From G963665925 sp963665925 (GTDB taxonomy: Bacteria; Bacillota; Clostridia; Peptostreptococcales; Acidaminobacteraceae), in NCBI GenBank assembly GCA_963665925.1, contig OY762511.1:2976001-3040000 (forward strand): 64,000 bases of DNA, given 5' to 3'. The position numbers were made by a program, and so were the translations under genes. This document shows positions 25,087 through 34,856 of the stretch, piece by piece. Positions within the stretch are counted from its first letter, which is position 1. The number at the start of each line of letters is the position of its first letter. The notes beneath the pieces were generated by a model. The model was not told the DNA's origin and searched no databases. It saw only the letters and a program-made list of their open reading frames with translations.

Positions 25087-27075
25087 GTGGCGGATGCTGC
25101 GGCTTTTCTGGAGGTCATCGTGTTTGAACGTTTTCAATTTGTGATACTCACAACAGTGCTTTTTTCGATTACCGCCTATATGGTGCAATCGCTCAGGTTC
25201 ATTAGTGACATTGAGCAGTCTCCTAGAATGGAGACGCATAAGTTCATAGAGCGTGTGATGCACATGTCCTTTTCGGTTGTCTTAGGGGCTGCGGCCATTT
25301 TGACAAAAGGGGTTATGATGCAGTCAATTTTGGGTGACAAGGTCTTTGCACAGTCAGCTTATACGGTTGCACTGGTAATTTTGCTTGTCATTTTCGCAAT
25401 TACAATATTTGCATTTATAAAAAGGCATCGCTTTTGGAATTTCATTTCTAAGAAGTGGATATTTCCTGGAAGTCTGGTGTTTATTGCCATTGTGTTTCCA
25501 CTTGAAATATACAGGCAGATATACTTTTTGCTCATTCTGCTACTGGCTCTTGTCATTCTTCAGTTCAATATTAAGGCCTTTAAGCACAGGCAGCTTAGAA
25601 ACAATCTTGGACTTTACTATATCACCTTTGGTTACTTGGGGATTCTTTTGAGCTCCACATTGTCCACCAATTATCTTGAAACTTACTTCAATACATTCAG
25701 TCTGTCAATTATGTCTTTTCTCATGCTGGGCTTTTTCGTCTTCTTCACAACGCTCTTCATTGAGAAAATCGATGAAAGTGCCCTAACCCTTGAAAATATG
25801 GATATGATCATTCATGACAAGGATGAAGCCCTGCACCGAATGGCACTATATGATGAACTGACGGGTATACCCAATCGTACGGCATTCGAGAGAGATCTGG
25901 CATGCTACAGTCAGCCTACCTATGTCGGCCTTTTCAATGTGCATGGTTTTATGAACTACAATAAGTTGTTTGGATTTGACAGAGGCGACAAAATTCTTGA
26001 GGAGTTGGCTGAGACGCTTGTCTATATCAATTCAGAGAATGCGAGTGTTTACAGATATTACTCCGACAAATTTCTTATCATTTTCCCGCTGGATTCTAAA
26101 AAACATGTCGTGAAAACACTCAAGCGAATCTATACGACCTTGGAATCAACGAGCTTTCATGGAATAACACTCCAGGCCTATACGGGAATTGCCCTTTACG
26201 ACAGGACGGAAATACAGCCGGGAACCTCTGCGGTGCTGACTGCGCTTGAAATCGCGTCCTCCATCGCCAAGAGGAGTGAGTCATCAATCTATGAGTACGC
26301 CCAAAAGGATAACCTGACCCACAACAAGAAAATCGACATAGAACTGAAGCTGAAAAGGGCGATAAGCGACAAGAGCTTCGAAGTGTATTACCAGCCTCAA
26401 GTGGATGTGAAATCAAGAGAGATAAAATCATTTGAGGCTTTGATCAGGTGGAAGTCTGGCGATGTTTATATTTCTCCGGGAGAGTTCATACCACTGGCTG
26501 AATCAAAAGGGCTTATGGCGCCTATTACGCGTATTGTGGTCGAAAATGTCTTTATGGATTCAGTCAATGAACCATATTTTAAAAACCGAAGAATATCCAT
26601 CAACCTGTCTGCGGACCAGCTGGTAAGCAACGCCTTTGTGAAATTTGTACAAGACCGAATGAACTATTATAGACTCAATCCGAAGAATATTGTATTTGAA
26701 ATTACGGAAACCAGTCTTTTCAATGATATGGAACGTGTCAACCAGACCCTGAAAACCATCAAGAAAATGGGTTTTGAGCTTTCACTCGATGATTTTGGGC
26801 ATGGATTTTCATCCTTGTTCCGCTTTTCACGATTGGACATCGATGAAATCAAGTTCGATAAATCCTTTGTGGAGGATATCGAAAATATCAAGACCTATAG
26901 CACCATGCAGAAGACGGCCGAGCTCTTCAAGGTCTTCAATATGCGGATTGTAGTAGAAGGCGTTGAGACAGAAGCTCAGTTAAAGGCCGTTGAAAGCATG
27001 GATGTAGATATGATACAAGGGTATTACTTTGCAAAGCCTGCGCCGCTGAGTCAACTAAGAGATACACATAATTGA
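25087..27075 (+). CDS. Membrane c-di-GMP phosphodiesterase: 7-TM-like sensor, degenerate GGDEF, EAL
   Basis: A 662-residue protein. The N-terminal 240 residues hold about seven hydrophobic segments. A GGDEF-fold domain follows (YDELTGIPNRTAF), but its signature reads YYSDKF instead of GG(D/E)EF, so cyclase activity is unlikely. The EAL domain is intact: EALIRW, NLSADQ, EITETS, DDFGHG, the K of FDKSFV, EGVETE and the QG of MIQGYY. It should hydrolyse c-di-GMP. GTG 25087 has AAGGA 6 bases upstream; an alternative GTG at 25120 has GGAGGT 4 bases upstream and would remove 11 residues. A GGDEF protein lies 2.5 kb away. Confidence 0.88.
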   Translation: MADAAAFLEVIVFERFQFVILTTVLFSITAYMVQSLRFISDIEQSPRMETHKFIERVMHMSFSVVLGAAAILTKGVMMQSILGDKVFAQSAYTVALVILLVIFAITIFAFIKRHRFWNFISKKWIFPGSLVFIAIVFPLEIYRQIYFLLILLLALVILQFNIKAFKHRQLRNNLGLYYITFGYLGILLSSTLSTNYLETYFNTFSLSIMSFLMLGFFVFFTTLFIEKIDESALTLENMDMIIHDKDEALHRMALYDELTGIPNRTAFERDLACYSQPTYVGLFNVHGFMNYNKLFGFDRGDKILEELAETLVYINSENASVYRYYSDKFLIIFPLDSKKHVVKTLKRIYTTLESTSFHGITLQAYTGIALYDRTEIQPGTSAVLTALEIASSIAKRSESSIYEYAQKDNLTHNKKIDIELKLKRAISDKSFEVYYQPQVDVKSREIKSFEALIRWKSGDVYISPGEFIPLAESKGLMAPITRIVVENVFMDSVNEPYFKNRRISINLSADQLVSNAFVKFVQDRMNYYRLNPKNIVFEITETSLFNDMERVNQTLKTIKKMGFELSLDDFGHGFSSLFRFSRLDIDEIKFDKSFVEDIENIKTYSTMQKTAELFKVFNMRIVVEGVETEAQLKAVESMDVDMIQGYYFAKPAPLSQLRDTHN

Positions 27076-27095
27076 AGTGAATCAGTGCAATAAAA

Positions 27096-27145
27096 AGTCC
27101 CATGAAGAAGCTGTACTAGACAGCAGTTCATGGGACTGTTTTTTT
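27096..27145. terminator. Long hairpin terminator between EAL gene and AEC gene
   Basis: AGTCCCATGAA (27096-27106) pairs with TTCATGGGACT (27127-27137), with inner GCTGT / ACAGC, followed by a T7 tract. An A tract on the other side makes it usable in both directions. Confidence 0.9.
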
Positions 27146-27160
27146 GAAAAATCAGGACAA

Positions 27161-28084
27161 TCACGGATTCAGCATATAAATCAGGACAGAGATGGTCAGT
27201 GCGCTTAGCAGTGTTGAAAGGAAAATGGTCTGAGAAGCATAGTCTGCATCGCCATCAAATTCAATTGCCATGAGAAGACTGTTGACTGCTGTTGGGGTTG
27301 CAGCTCCAATCACCATAACCTGAGCTGAAATGGGGTCGAGCTTCATTAGAATTGCGAGACCAAAGGCAATGATGGGTGAAACAATAAGACGTACAGCATT
27401 CCCCAGATATACCGTCGTGTCACCAAATTCAAACTTGGTTTCTGCAAGCTGGGCACCAAGCGTGAAAAGTGCCATAGGGACCACTGCTTTGGAGAAATAC
27501 GTAACTGGCTCAAGAATCGTTGTTGGGACAGTTATGGCAAAGAGTTTGCAGATTGCTGCAAGTAGAATCATATAAATTGTAGGTATTTTGAAAATGCTCT
27601 GAAAGGCCTGCTTAAATGTATATTTGCCACTGCTGGCATTGTAGAGTCCGAAAGTATACATAAGAATTGTCGAAGTTGTCATGGCAATCATATGCACAGA
27701 CATGGCATAAGTACTGTTAGCACCTGCGAATAAGAGGGATATGAGCGGAATACCGAAGTTTCCGGTATTGCGAAGCGTCACCGAGTTGATAAAGGATTTC
27801 TCACGCACACGCGACATTTTTAGAATACGCGCAATACCAGTTCCGAAGAAAGTCAGAACGAAAAACAGGGCTGCGGTGAAGAAAACAATGGTTGAAATCA
27901 GAGATTTGCTGAGTGTGCTGGAATAGAGATTCAGGAATACGAGGGATGGCAGCAGCACATAAATCTGAACCTTTGAAAATGAGGCGATGTGCAGCTTGAA
28001 CTTCTTCTGAAGCAGAAATCCCATTCCAACCATAATGAATATTGGAAGTATGATATTCGTGAATATATAAATGAAATTGGACAT
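27161..28084 (-). CDS. AEC-family (auxin efflux carrier-like) permease
   Basis: A 307-residue protein with about 10 hydrophobic segments in the two 5-helix repeats typical of the AEC family. Segments such as LRNTGNFGIPLISLLF (a conserved N-x-G-N-x-G-(I/L)-P core) and ATPTAVNSLLMA in the second half are diagnostic. Bacterial AEC proteins carry malate, malonate or other carboxylates, or unknown solutes. It is transcribed alone on the minus strand. Its substrate cannot be read from sequence; the malonate operon 10 kb away has its own carrier. Confidence 0.87.
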   Translation of the reverse strand: MSNFIYIFTNIILPIFIMVGMGFLLQKKFKLHIASFSKVQIYVLLPSLVFLNLYSSTLSKSLISTIVFFTAALFFVLTFFGTGIARILKMSRVREKSFINSVTLRNTGNFGIPLISLLFAGANSTYAMSVHMIAMTTSTILMYTFGLYNASSGKYTFKQAFQSIFKIPTIYMILLAAICKLFAITVPTTILEPVTYFSKAVVPMALFTLGAQLAETKFEFGDTTVYLGNAVRLIVSPIIAFGLAILMKLDPISAQVMVIGAATPTAVNSLLMAIEFDGDADYASQTIFLSTLLSALTISVLIYMLNP

Positions 28085-28370
28085 ATGTCTTTCTCCTTTC
28101 TTATGACCGCTTAATATTTAGGAATACGAAACAAATAGAGTGGTAATTGGTGTTAATTATAACATTAAATAATATCATTGTAATAATAAACGTTTAGGAA
28201 ATCGTTCGCAAGATATAGGATTAATTAAGATATTGTGTCTATAAGGCATGATGCCCAGGCACCAAAAAAGACTCTTTGTAGCGTATTTATGAAGCCGATG
28301 TGCGGAAATGAGGTATAAATAACCATGTGAATGGTAAGCGGTTTGATTTATCTAACAAGGAGGAAGAAGA
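28085..28370. other. Divergent intergenic region
   Basis: This AT-rich 286-base region between the AEC gene and a lipoprotein gene has an AAGGAGGAAG SD just before 28371. I checked for a c-di-GMP riboswitch core, since GGDEF/EAL genes flank it, and did not find one. Confidence 0.45.
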
Positions 28371-29360
28371 ATGACAAAGCGCAAAAAATATGGATATGCG
28401 TCTTGGATGTTCCTGATAATGATGTTCATAATTATGATGCTGACAGGGTGCTCAGGGGGATCGGCGCCAAATCAGGAACCTGTTCAGACCGATGCGCAGG
28501 AGAGTTCCGAGACAGGAACACCGGCAAGTCATACTGTAAGCGGTCAGGTATTTGAAGACGCCAATGGAAACGGACAGCATGATGCTGGTGAAGCCGGTCT
28601 TGGAAATGTCACAGTACGTATTGACGGCATGCCGGCAGTAACTTCAGGCGAGGGGACCTACAGCCTAGGCACCCAAGAAGGGCACGTAGCTCTTGAAGTG
28701 GATGAGGCAACTATTCCCGAGTATTTTACACTTACTACAGGAAATGACACGCAGTCATTGAATGTGGACAGGGACACACAAGCTGCGCCCATCGGTTATA
28801 TGAGAACAGGAACTGAGGGAGACGCCTATGCTTTCGGATCTTTTGTCAATAATCCGTCCCGGTTTGACAACTACTATTATGAACTGGTTATGGAAAATGC
28901 AGGACAAATGGAAAATCGCATGAAGATTTGGGTGATTGGCAACAGTATGAAAGCTGAAGCCCAGGGAACCATCACCTACTATAATCACATGAATGGTACA
29001 ATGGGCGTGTATACGGCGCAGTCCAATCAGGTCATCGTCACACCAATCATGGAAATGATGTATATGCCGAATCCTTTTACGTTTGTAGATGAGCTTGATC
29101 CGGCAACCTTTGACGAAGTCATGTATAGAGGTGAAGAGTCCTTCGATGGAAAATCGGTAATGGTCTTTGAAAACACAGCCCCTGGATTTGAAGCAAGATA
29201 CTATGTCTGGAAAGACTATAATCTGATTATAAAAATGGAAGCCAAGAGTGCGGGCTATCAGACCAGCTTTTACTTCAAGGACCTGGCCTTTGATGTCGTG
29301 GAAGAAGGCGATATCACCTATCCGCCAGGGGCTGAGGTCATGGACTTGAGCGGCCAGTAG
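28371..29360 (+). CDS. Lipoprotein with SdrD-B-like domain
   Basis: A 329-residue exported lipoprotein: an N-terminal Lys/Arg region, a hydrophobic helix and a lipobox ending LTGC (Cys27) followed by GGS. Residues about 55-110 (VSGQVFEDANGNGQHDAGE then GLGNVTVRIDG) match the Cna/SdrD B-type repeat with its Asp-rich Ca-binding loop. The remaining 200 residues are beta-rich and resemble lipoprotein-carrier-like or DUF4412-like domains, but I cannot name them. It is probably displayed on the outer face of the membrane. There is no operon partner, and a terminator follows. Confidence 0.7.
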   Translation: MTKRKKYGYASWMFLIMMFIIMMLTGCSGGSAPNQEPVQTDAQESSETGTPASHTVSGQVFEDANGNGQHDAGEAGLGNVTVRIDGMPAVTSGEGTYSLGTQEGHVALEVDEATIPEYFTLTTGNDTQSLNVDRDTQAAPIGYMRTGTEGDAYAFGSFVNNPSRFDNYYYELVMENAGQMENRMKIWVIGNSMKAEAQGTITYYNHMNGTMGVYTAQSNQVIVTPIMEMMYMPNPFTFVDELDPATFDEVMYRGEESFDGKSVMVFENTAPGFEARYYVWKDYNLIIKMEAKSAGYQTSFYFKDLAFDVVEEGDITYPPGAEVMDLSGQ

Positions 29361-29475
29361 TTTAGAAAAATAGTGAAGATTACCCTTGCAGCTTTACCTA
29401 TAGCAAAGAAGGAAAGGGATGCCCACAGGCATCCACAAACTATAGAAAAACGCCGAAATACTGCGTTACTGGATA

Positions 29476-29525
29476 AAATCCGCTCTAATCACGTACGCTT
29501 GTACGCTCGCAGAGTGGATTTTTTC
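29476..29525 (+). terminator. Terminator after the lipoprotein gene
   Basis: AAATCCGCTCT (29476-29486) pairs (two G-T) with AGAGTGGATTT (29511-29521), enclosing CGTAC-GCTT-GTACG, and is followed by T6. It is placed 116 bases after the stop. The shape could also be a dispersed intergenic repeat. Confidence 0.6.
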
Positions 29526-29623
29526 CACTAACATGGACAAATTCTCATATTCTTGCATATGCAGGACTTAATTGGTGTACAATGGTCATAGCAACAAGAA
29601 TAGATGGATTTACGGAGGCCGGT

Positions 29624-30688
29624 GTGAATTATTTTCTAGAAAAATGGGGATATTCTGATGCACTTCCAGTCGATATAAAGGCGACTTATCTGATTAACAT
29701 ACTTTCCATGTGCATCATGTATGTCTATTCCCCTGTTTACTTCTTTGTATTTGAAAACAAGCGTTTGAGCATGGCATCTTTTTTTGTCGGGTGCTCTTTG
29801 CTTGGGGTGATTATGCTTCTTAAATCGGAAAGGCACTTTCAGGCTAAGAACATGCTGGTCATCATATTGCTATTTCAAACAGCAGTCATGTCAACCCTTT
29901 GGCTCGATAAGGACAGCGGCATGAACTATTTCTTCTTTACTTTCACGCCAGCATCGTTTGTGCTCTATGACATTAAAGTGTTCCTTGAAAAGAAAATCAT
30001 CATTGCCATCAATATTGCTTCAAGCACTTTGCTTGTCATTTCCGAAATCATAACTGTTGAACCACTTGTTCAGACAAGTGCAGGTGTTCTGACAGCCATT
30101 CGAAGCAGCTGCATCCTCATTACGCTTGGAGTGATTCTCTACGTCTACAGCTTTTTTATCAACGACCTGGAGCTTCTTCACGCTAAGCTGCGGCAAAAGG
30201 CAAATACCGATGAGCTCACGGGACTTGGTAACAGAAGGGTGCTATTCGAAGCTGGAAGACGCATATTTGCACGAGGCAGCAAACAGCAATTTGCACTGCT
30301 TATTTTTGATATTGACAGGTTTAAGGCCGTAAACGATACCTATGGGCATCCTGCTGGAGATGAGGTCTTAAAGGCCTTGTCAGGGCTTGTAACTGGAAGT
30401 ATCAGCCGTTCTGATATTATCACACGCTTTGGCGGAGAAGAGTTTGCAGTCATTTTAAGAAATGTTGTGGACACAGAGGCCCTTGAAATTGCGCAGCGGC
30501 TGAGACAGACCGTTGAAGCCCAGGAAATCCAAACACAGGATGGCCGATTGATCCAGATTACCATCAGCATTGGACTCACATGCTATTCAGATGAATTGCA
30601 GAGTTTCGATGAGATGATAAGACGCTCAGATATTGCTCTGTACAGAGCCAAGGACAGCGGAAGAAATAGGGTTGTTGTTTATGAATAG
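29624..30688 (+). CDS. Membrane diguanylate cyclase (GGDEF)
   Basis: The likely start is GTG 29624, with GGAGG at 29614-29618 five bases upstream; ATG 29582 lacks an SD. The 354-residue product has about six N-terminal hydrophobic segments and a canonical GGDEF domain: DELTGLGNRR, DIDRFKAVNDTYGH, then FGGEEF. The product-inhibition I-site (RxxD five residues before GGEEF) reads SRSD, so it is absent or altered. It makes c-di-GMP from GTP and would oppose the EAL protein encoded at 25087. The sensing domain is of unknown type. Confidence 0.9.
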   Translation: MNYFLEKWGYSDALPVDIKATYLINILSMCIMYVYSPVYFFVFENKRLSMASFFVGCSLLGVIMLLKSERHFQAKNMLVIILLFQTAVMSTLWLDKDSGMNYFFFTFTPASFVLYDIKVFLEKKIIIAINIASSTLLVISEIITVEPLVQTSAGVLTAIRSSCILITLGVILYVYSFFINDLELLHAKLRQKANTDELTGLGNRRVLFEAGRRIFARGSKQQFALLIFDIDRFKAVNDTYGHPAGDEVLKALSGLVTGSISRSDIITRFGGEEFAVILRNVVDTEALEIAQRLRQTVEAQEIQTQDGRLIQITISIGLTCYSDELQSFDEMIRRSDIALYRAKDSGRNRVVVYE

Positions 30689-30727
30689 GAAATGCGGTCA
30701 GGTATAACAAAGGCGGAGGTGTATCGA

Positions 30728-31243
30728 ATGAAACTTGTTTGTCTTGGAGACAGTCTAACTGAGGGGTATGACATCGATTTGAGCAAGGCGTGGTGCAATA
30801 GACTCGCGGGAAGTGCTGAGATTTCTGTTGTGAATGCAGGTATATCCGGCGATACGACGGGTGGAATGCTGGCAAGATTCATGCATGATGTGGTTGCGCA
30901 AAAGCCAACCCATGTTTTCATAATGGGCGGCACCAACGACGTCTACCTGGGCGTGCGCAACAAGGACATTCTGGCAAATATTTATGCCATGGTCCATCAG
31001 GCGAAATTTCATAACATTGCCTTCATAGTTGGAATTCCGACACGTGCCTATGTGGACCAGTCACAAATTGACGTCTACCGGGAAGAACTCATCCATTTCT
31101 GCAAGGACCATGATTATCGCTATATCGATATGGGAAGTACGCTGGAACATTCCGATTTTCTAGAGGACGGGGTACATCCCAACCTATCAGGCCACGACAA
31201 AATGTATGAGACAATACGCGTAAAGCTGGTTGCGTTTTTATAA
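30728..31243 (+). CDS. SGNH/GDSL-family hydrolase
   Basis: The 171-residue protein is read from ATG 30728, with GGAGGT at 30715-30720. SGNH blocks are present: GDSLTEG (Ser), GISGDTT (Gly), GGTNDV (Asn) and DGVHPN (Asp-His). There is no signal peptide, so it acts in the cytoplasm. Family members are esterases/lipases of the TesA/acyl-esterase type. It lies 39 bases after the GGDEF gene and may be co-transcribed. Substrate unknown. Confidence 0.9.
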   Translation: MKLVCLGDSLTEGYDIDLSKAWCNRLAGSAEISVVNAGISGDTTGGMLARFMHDVVAQKPTHVFIMGGTNDVYLGVRNKDILANIYAMVHQAKFHNIAFIVGIPTRAYVDQSQIDVYREELIHFCKDHDYRYIDMGSTLEHSDFLEDGVHPNLSGHDKMYETIRVKLVAFL

Positions 31244-31280
31244 AATCAATTTGAAAAACATAAATGGAAAAACATAACAG

Positions 31281-31309
31281 TTGAGAATGCGACTTTGAAG
31301 TACTAAAAT
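31281..31309 (+). promoter_or_regulatory. Sigma-A promoter for the PRPP synthetase-like gene
   Basis: TTGAGA (31281-31286) and TAAAAT (31304-31309) with a 17-base spacer, about 75 bases before the start. A short repeat AAGGTT...AACCTT follows in the leader. Confidence 0.6.
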
Positions 31310-31384
31310 GAGAATAGTGACGAAAAGGTTGGGTAAACCTTATATAGATAAAATTGAAGGGTAGTTTAAGCAGGGAGGCACCTC

Positions 31385-32506
31385 ATGGATCAGAAGAATT
31401 TACCGTATGGTGAATTGGCGATAATTGCAATGAAAAGCTGTTCGGAAATTTCCGGACCGATTGACAAGAAGCTTTCATCAACGAGAGACAAGGATTCACA
31501 CCTCATTAAAGTGGACGAAGTCAGATTTTCAAATGGCGAAGGCAAGGTTGTCATCAAGGAATCTATTCGCGGAAAAGATGTTTACATACTGTGTGATGTT
31601 GGCAACTATGGCTGTACATACAAGATGTTTGGTTTTGAAAACCATATGAGTCCAGACGACCATCTTCAGGACATCAAGCGTGTGCTGTCGGCAATTGCAG
31701 GTAAGGCAAGACGTATAACCCTTATCATGCCGCTTCTGTATGCATCGCGTCAGCATAGAAGAAAGGGACGTGAATCTCTTGACTGTGCATTGGCACTGCA
31801 GGAAATTGAAAGACTGGGCGTTAAGGACATCATCACATTTGATGCCCATGACCCTACAATTCAAAATGCTGTACCGCTGATTTCCTTTGAAAATCTGCAT
31901 CCGAGCTATAAAATCATCAAGGCGCTGCTGACGGAAGAAGAGCACATGATTGTCAACGCGGATAACTTTGTTGTCATTTCGCCTGACACGGGCGCCATGG
32001 ACAGGGCACTCTACTACTCAAGCAATCTGGGCGTGGATACGGGTCTCTTCTACAAGCGCCGTGACCATTCCAAGATTGTTGATGGCAAGAATCCCATTGT
32101 TCAGCATGATTATCTGGGCAGAGATGTCAAGGGCTGTAACGTTCTGATTGTCGATGATATGATTGCTTCTGGTCAGTCGGTCTTCGATATCTGTGAAGAA
32201 CTGAAAAAACGTGGTGCCAACAAGGTCTTTGTAGCTGTGACCTTTGCACTTTTTACAAGCGGACCGGAGAAATTTGACAAGTATTTTGAAGAGGGACTAC
32301 TAGACCGCGTATATGCGACAAATCTGTCGTATGTACCTGAAGAAATCAAGGCACGTGACTGGTACAGTGAAGTGGATATGTCAGGTTTCTATGCAAACGT
32401 GATCGAGACGCTGACATCGGATTCATCGGTTGCGCCGCTGCTGGATTCAACGCAGCTGATCAGAAAGCTTGTTGATAAGATCAACAACGATGAGGAAGTT
32501 CTCTAA
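31385..32506 (+). CDS. prs: Ribose-phosphate pyrophosphokinase (PRPP synthetase-like)
   Basis: The 373-residue protein has a two-domain phosphoribosyltransferase fold. Seen are SASRQHRRKGRE-type flexible-loop residues (YASRQHRRKGRE, about 118-129), TFDAHDP (divalent-metal/ribose loop) and the PRPP-binding loop VLIVDDMIASGQS. It makes PRPP from ribose-5-phosphate and ATP in the cytoplasm for nucleotide and His/Trp synthesis. It is about 55 residues longer than the classical enzyme, with a non-standard N-terminus and a C-terminal extension of helical character, and belongs to a divergent clostridial type. It is transcribed alone with its own promoter and terminator. Confidence 0.88.
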   Translation: MDQKNLPYGELAIIAMKSCSEISGPIDKKLSSTRDKDSHLIKVDEVRFSNGEGKVVIKESIRGKDVYILCDVGNYGCTYKMFGFENHMSPDDHLQDIKRVLSAIAGKARRITLIMPLLYASRQHRRKGRESLDCALALQEIERLGVKDIITFDAHDPTIQNAVPLISFENLHPSYKIIKALLTEEEHMIVNADNFVVISPDTGAMDRALYYSSNLGVDTGLFYKRRDHSKIVDGKNPIVQHDYLGRDVKGCNVLIVDDMIASGQSVFDICEELKKRGANKVFVAVTFALFTSGPEKFDKYFEEGLLDRVYATNLSYVPEEIKARDWYSEVDMSGFYANVIETLTSDSSVAPLLDSTQLIRKLVDKINNDEEVL

Positions 32507-32535
32507 GCTTCCCATTTGATAATTAAATCATTACA

Positions 32536-32588
32536 AAAGGATGCCGTATGGGCAGTGTGGATTGATGACACTGTTCATGCGGCCTTTT
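32536..32588 (+). terminator. Terminator after prs
   Basis: AAAGG-GCCGTATG-GCAGTGT pairs with ACACTG-CATGCGGC-CTTTT (arms 32536-32557 and 32568-32588), ending in a T tract. Confidence 0.75.
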
Positions 32589-32607
32589 AATTGTCAAATA
32601 ATTTTCT

Positions 32608-32635
32608 TTGTTATTTCAGGTAATTTGTTTATGAT
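32608..32635 (+). promoter_or_regulatory. Promoter of the two-component system
   Basis: TTGTTA (32608-32613) and TATGAT (32630-32635) with a 16-base spacer, about 30 bases before the SD GGAGGGAAGG of the kinase gene. Confidence 0.5.
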
Positions 32636-32672
32636 AGTAGGTAAGAATTAGATTTGAAATGGAGGGAAGGCC

Positions 32673-34856
32673 ATGAGAGTTAACAGCATCAAGTTCAGAA
32701 TTCCCCTATACATATCCATCTTTGCCTTTGCATGCGTTATTATCACAGGCATGATCTTTCAAGTCATCTTCCGCGATAAGCTTGAAGAGAACATTGAAAA
32801 TAAGAACATGATTATTTCTCAAATGATATCCAGCGAGTTGAAGCTGTATATTGAAAACGCCAAGTCCACCGTTGTGACTGCTGCCAACTTTTCGACACAG
32901 AGCAATGGTAACCTGAATAAGATTGAGGATGAGATTTTCAGGATTTACGACAATTTTGAATACTTTGACCTGATCTATTTTATGAACAACAGTGCAAAAA
33001 TGGTGTTTTCAAAACCACCCAATGACGTTGTTCAAAATAGGGTTTATACCGACAGGGAGTATTACTGGGAAATAACCCATGAAAAGAAGCCCTCGGTTAT
33101 GAGCTCGCTCCTGATCAGCAGTGTTTTGGGACAACCCCATTTCATTATTGCCGCGCCTGTGAAGGACGGCTATGATTCCATAATTGGACTTATCGGTGCA
33201 GGTCTGCCTCTGGCAAATCTTCAAAATGTGCTTGGGGACGCAGTTTCTGACTTTGATGGCCGCATATGGATTACGGACGAGCGGGGCAGTCTGGTCATTC
33301 ATCCGGACTATGTCATGTCCGATCACCTTGTGTCGGCAGATTCTCTTGGAATACGGACGCTTTCAGATGGCAAGATTTTCAGCGAAATCATCCAGGACAG
33401 AAGAGACCGGAATCTCAAGTACAGCAACAATTATGGCGAGAACTATGGGGCCATGTCCTTTGTTGACGACTATAACTGGGTTGTTGTGGTCGAACAGAAC
33501 AAGAGCGTCATCAATAAGGAAATTGACGAGTCCATGAAGCAGCTCGTCCTTGTGGAAATGATTGCCCTTGCTTTCGCAATTATGATTGGCTTCTTTATAG
33601 CACGTTGGATTACAACGCCTATAGACAAGCTGGTTACAAAAGTGCGCAAGCTGCCGCGCGATATTCAAGCCGGTAAGAAGATTGTTCCAGTGGTCATTGA
33701 CCAGCAGTCGGACGAAGTTGCCGAACTGAGTGCAGCCTTTTCTGTCATGAGTTCTCAGCTTCAGACAAATATCAATGAGCTTGAGAATACCCTGCGCAGG
33801 GAAAGTGAGACACAGCAATATCTGAATGACATTCTGCGCAGTGTTGTCAGCGGTATAATTGTTGCAAACGCCCAGGACAAGGTGACCATGATGAACAGTC
33901 AGGCCCTTCAGCTGACCGGATTTGACAAAACATCCAAGGCACCTGAGAACATTTATGATTTATTGCGGCTGCTGGGTATCTCCTTGAATGAGAACCTGCT
34001 GGAGCGTAGAAGTGAAAACCTGCTGGATACACGGCTTGAAACGGAAATGTCCAGCGTTGATGGGCGACAGATTATTATCAGTTATTCCTGTTCTCCTGTA
34101 AAAGACAAAAAAGGCCATTATCTGGGATTCATCTTCCAGTTCAGAGACATCACCCGGGTCAAGAAGATAGAGGAAGAACTTCGCAGAGACGACCGAATTC
34201 ATACCATGGGCGAACTGTCTGCTTCAATCATCCATGACTTGGGGAATCCACTGGCTGGTATGGCCAACCTGATTGAGGTCTTGAAGGACAATGAAATCGA
34301 CGCGGCGTCCAAGGAGCAGGTGCTCGACATTTTGAAAGAGGAAGTCAACGACCTGAACGTTCTTGTGATCAACTTCCTGGACTTCGCAAAGAAGGGGTCC
34401 GAAGAGAGGTATCCTACAGACCTCTTGTCCCTGGTCTGCAGTGTGGGTCAGCTTTATGACAAGGAGCTCAAGAAGAAAGACATAGAGCTTATTATCAATG
34501 GGTCCAGTGATACATGCATCGTCAATATCAATTCAAGGTCTATAAAACAGGTCATTATCAATATTATCAAGAATGCAGTCGAGGCCATTGAAGGCAGAGG
34601 GGTTATTGAGTGTAGCCTGATCTGTGACGCAGATGAGGTTATCCTTAAAATAAGTGACTCCGGCAAAGGCATGAGCTTAGAGACAAAAGAAAAACTCTTC
34701 TATCCCTTCTATACCACGAAAAAGGAAGGTACGGGGCTGGGACTCTTTATTGCATATACGGCACTTAAGGAAAACAACTGCAAAATCGAAGTTGAGTCAG
34801 AAATAAACGTTGGAACAACATTTGAGCTAACATTTCAAAAAGGATTGAAACGATGA
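32673..34856 (+). CDS. Membrane sensor histidine kinase (dCache-HAMP-PAS-HisKA-HATPase)
   Basis: A 727-residue NtrB-type kinase. The first transmembrane helix is about 10-30. An extracytoplasmic double-Cache-like domain (about 40-280, with VYTDREYYWEI near 125) follows, then a second helix about 290-315 and a HAMP (WITTPIDKLV). PAS is about 385-500, HisKA has the H-box IIHDLGNPLAGM (His near 520), and HATPase shows the N, G1 (DSGKGM) and G2 (GTGLGLFIAY) boxes. dCache domains bind small carboxylates and amino acids, so with the malonate operon next door, external malonate is the obvious ligand to suspect. Its stop overlaps the response-regulator start (ATGA), coupling the pair. Confidence 0.93.
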   Translation: MRVNSIKFRIPLYISIFAFACVIITGMIFQVIFRDKLEENIENKNMIISQMISSELKLYIENAKSTVVTAANFSTQSNGNLNKIEDEIFRIYDNFEYFDLIYFMNNSAKMVFSKPPNDVVQNRVYTDREYYWEITHEKKPSVMSSLLISSVLGQPHFIIAAPVKDGYDSIIGLIGAGLPLANLQNVLGDAVSDFDGRIWITDERGSLVIHPDYVMSDHLVSADSLGIRTLSDGKIFSEIIQDRRDRNLKYSNNYGENYGAMSFVDDYNWVVVVEQNKSVINKEIDESMKQLVLVEMIALAFAIMIGFFIARWITTPIDKLVTKVRKLPRDIQAGKKIVPVVIDQQSDEVAELSAAFSVMSSQLQTNINELENTLRRESETQQYLNDILRSVVSGIIVANAQDKVTMMNSQALQLTGFDKTSKAPENIYDLLRLLGISLNENLLERRSENLLDTRLETEMSSVDGRQIIISYSCSPVKDKKGHYLGFIFQFRDITRVKKIEEELRRDDRIHTMGELSASIIHDLGNPLAGMANLIEVLKDNEIDAASKEQVLDILKEEVNDLNVLVINFLDFAKKGSEERYPTDLLSLVCSVGQLYDKELKKKDIELIINGSSDTCIVNINSRSIKQVIINIIKNAVEAIEGRGVIECSLICDADEVILKISDSGKGMSLETKEKLFYPFYTTKKEGTGLGLFIAYTALKENNCKIEVESEINVGTTFELTFQKGLKR

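Noticed and set aside
28085..28370. c-di-GMP riboswitch before the lipoprotein gene
   Set aside because: The conserved GGCAAACC / GACGCAAAGCC core is not present on either strand.
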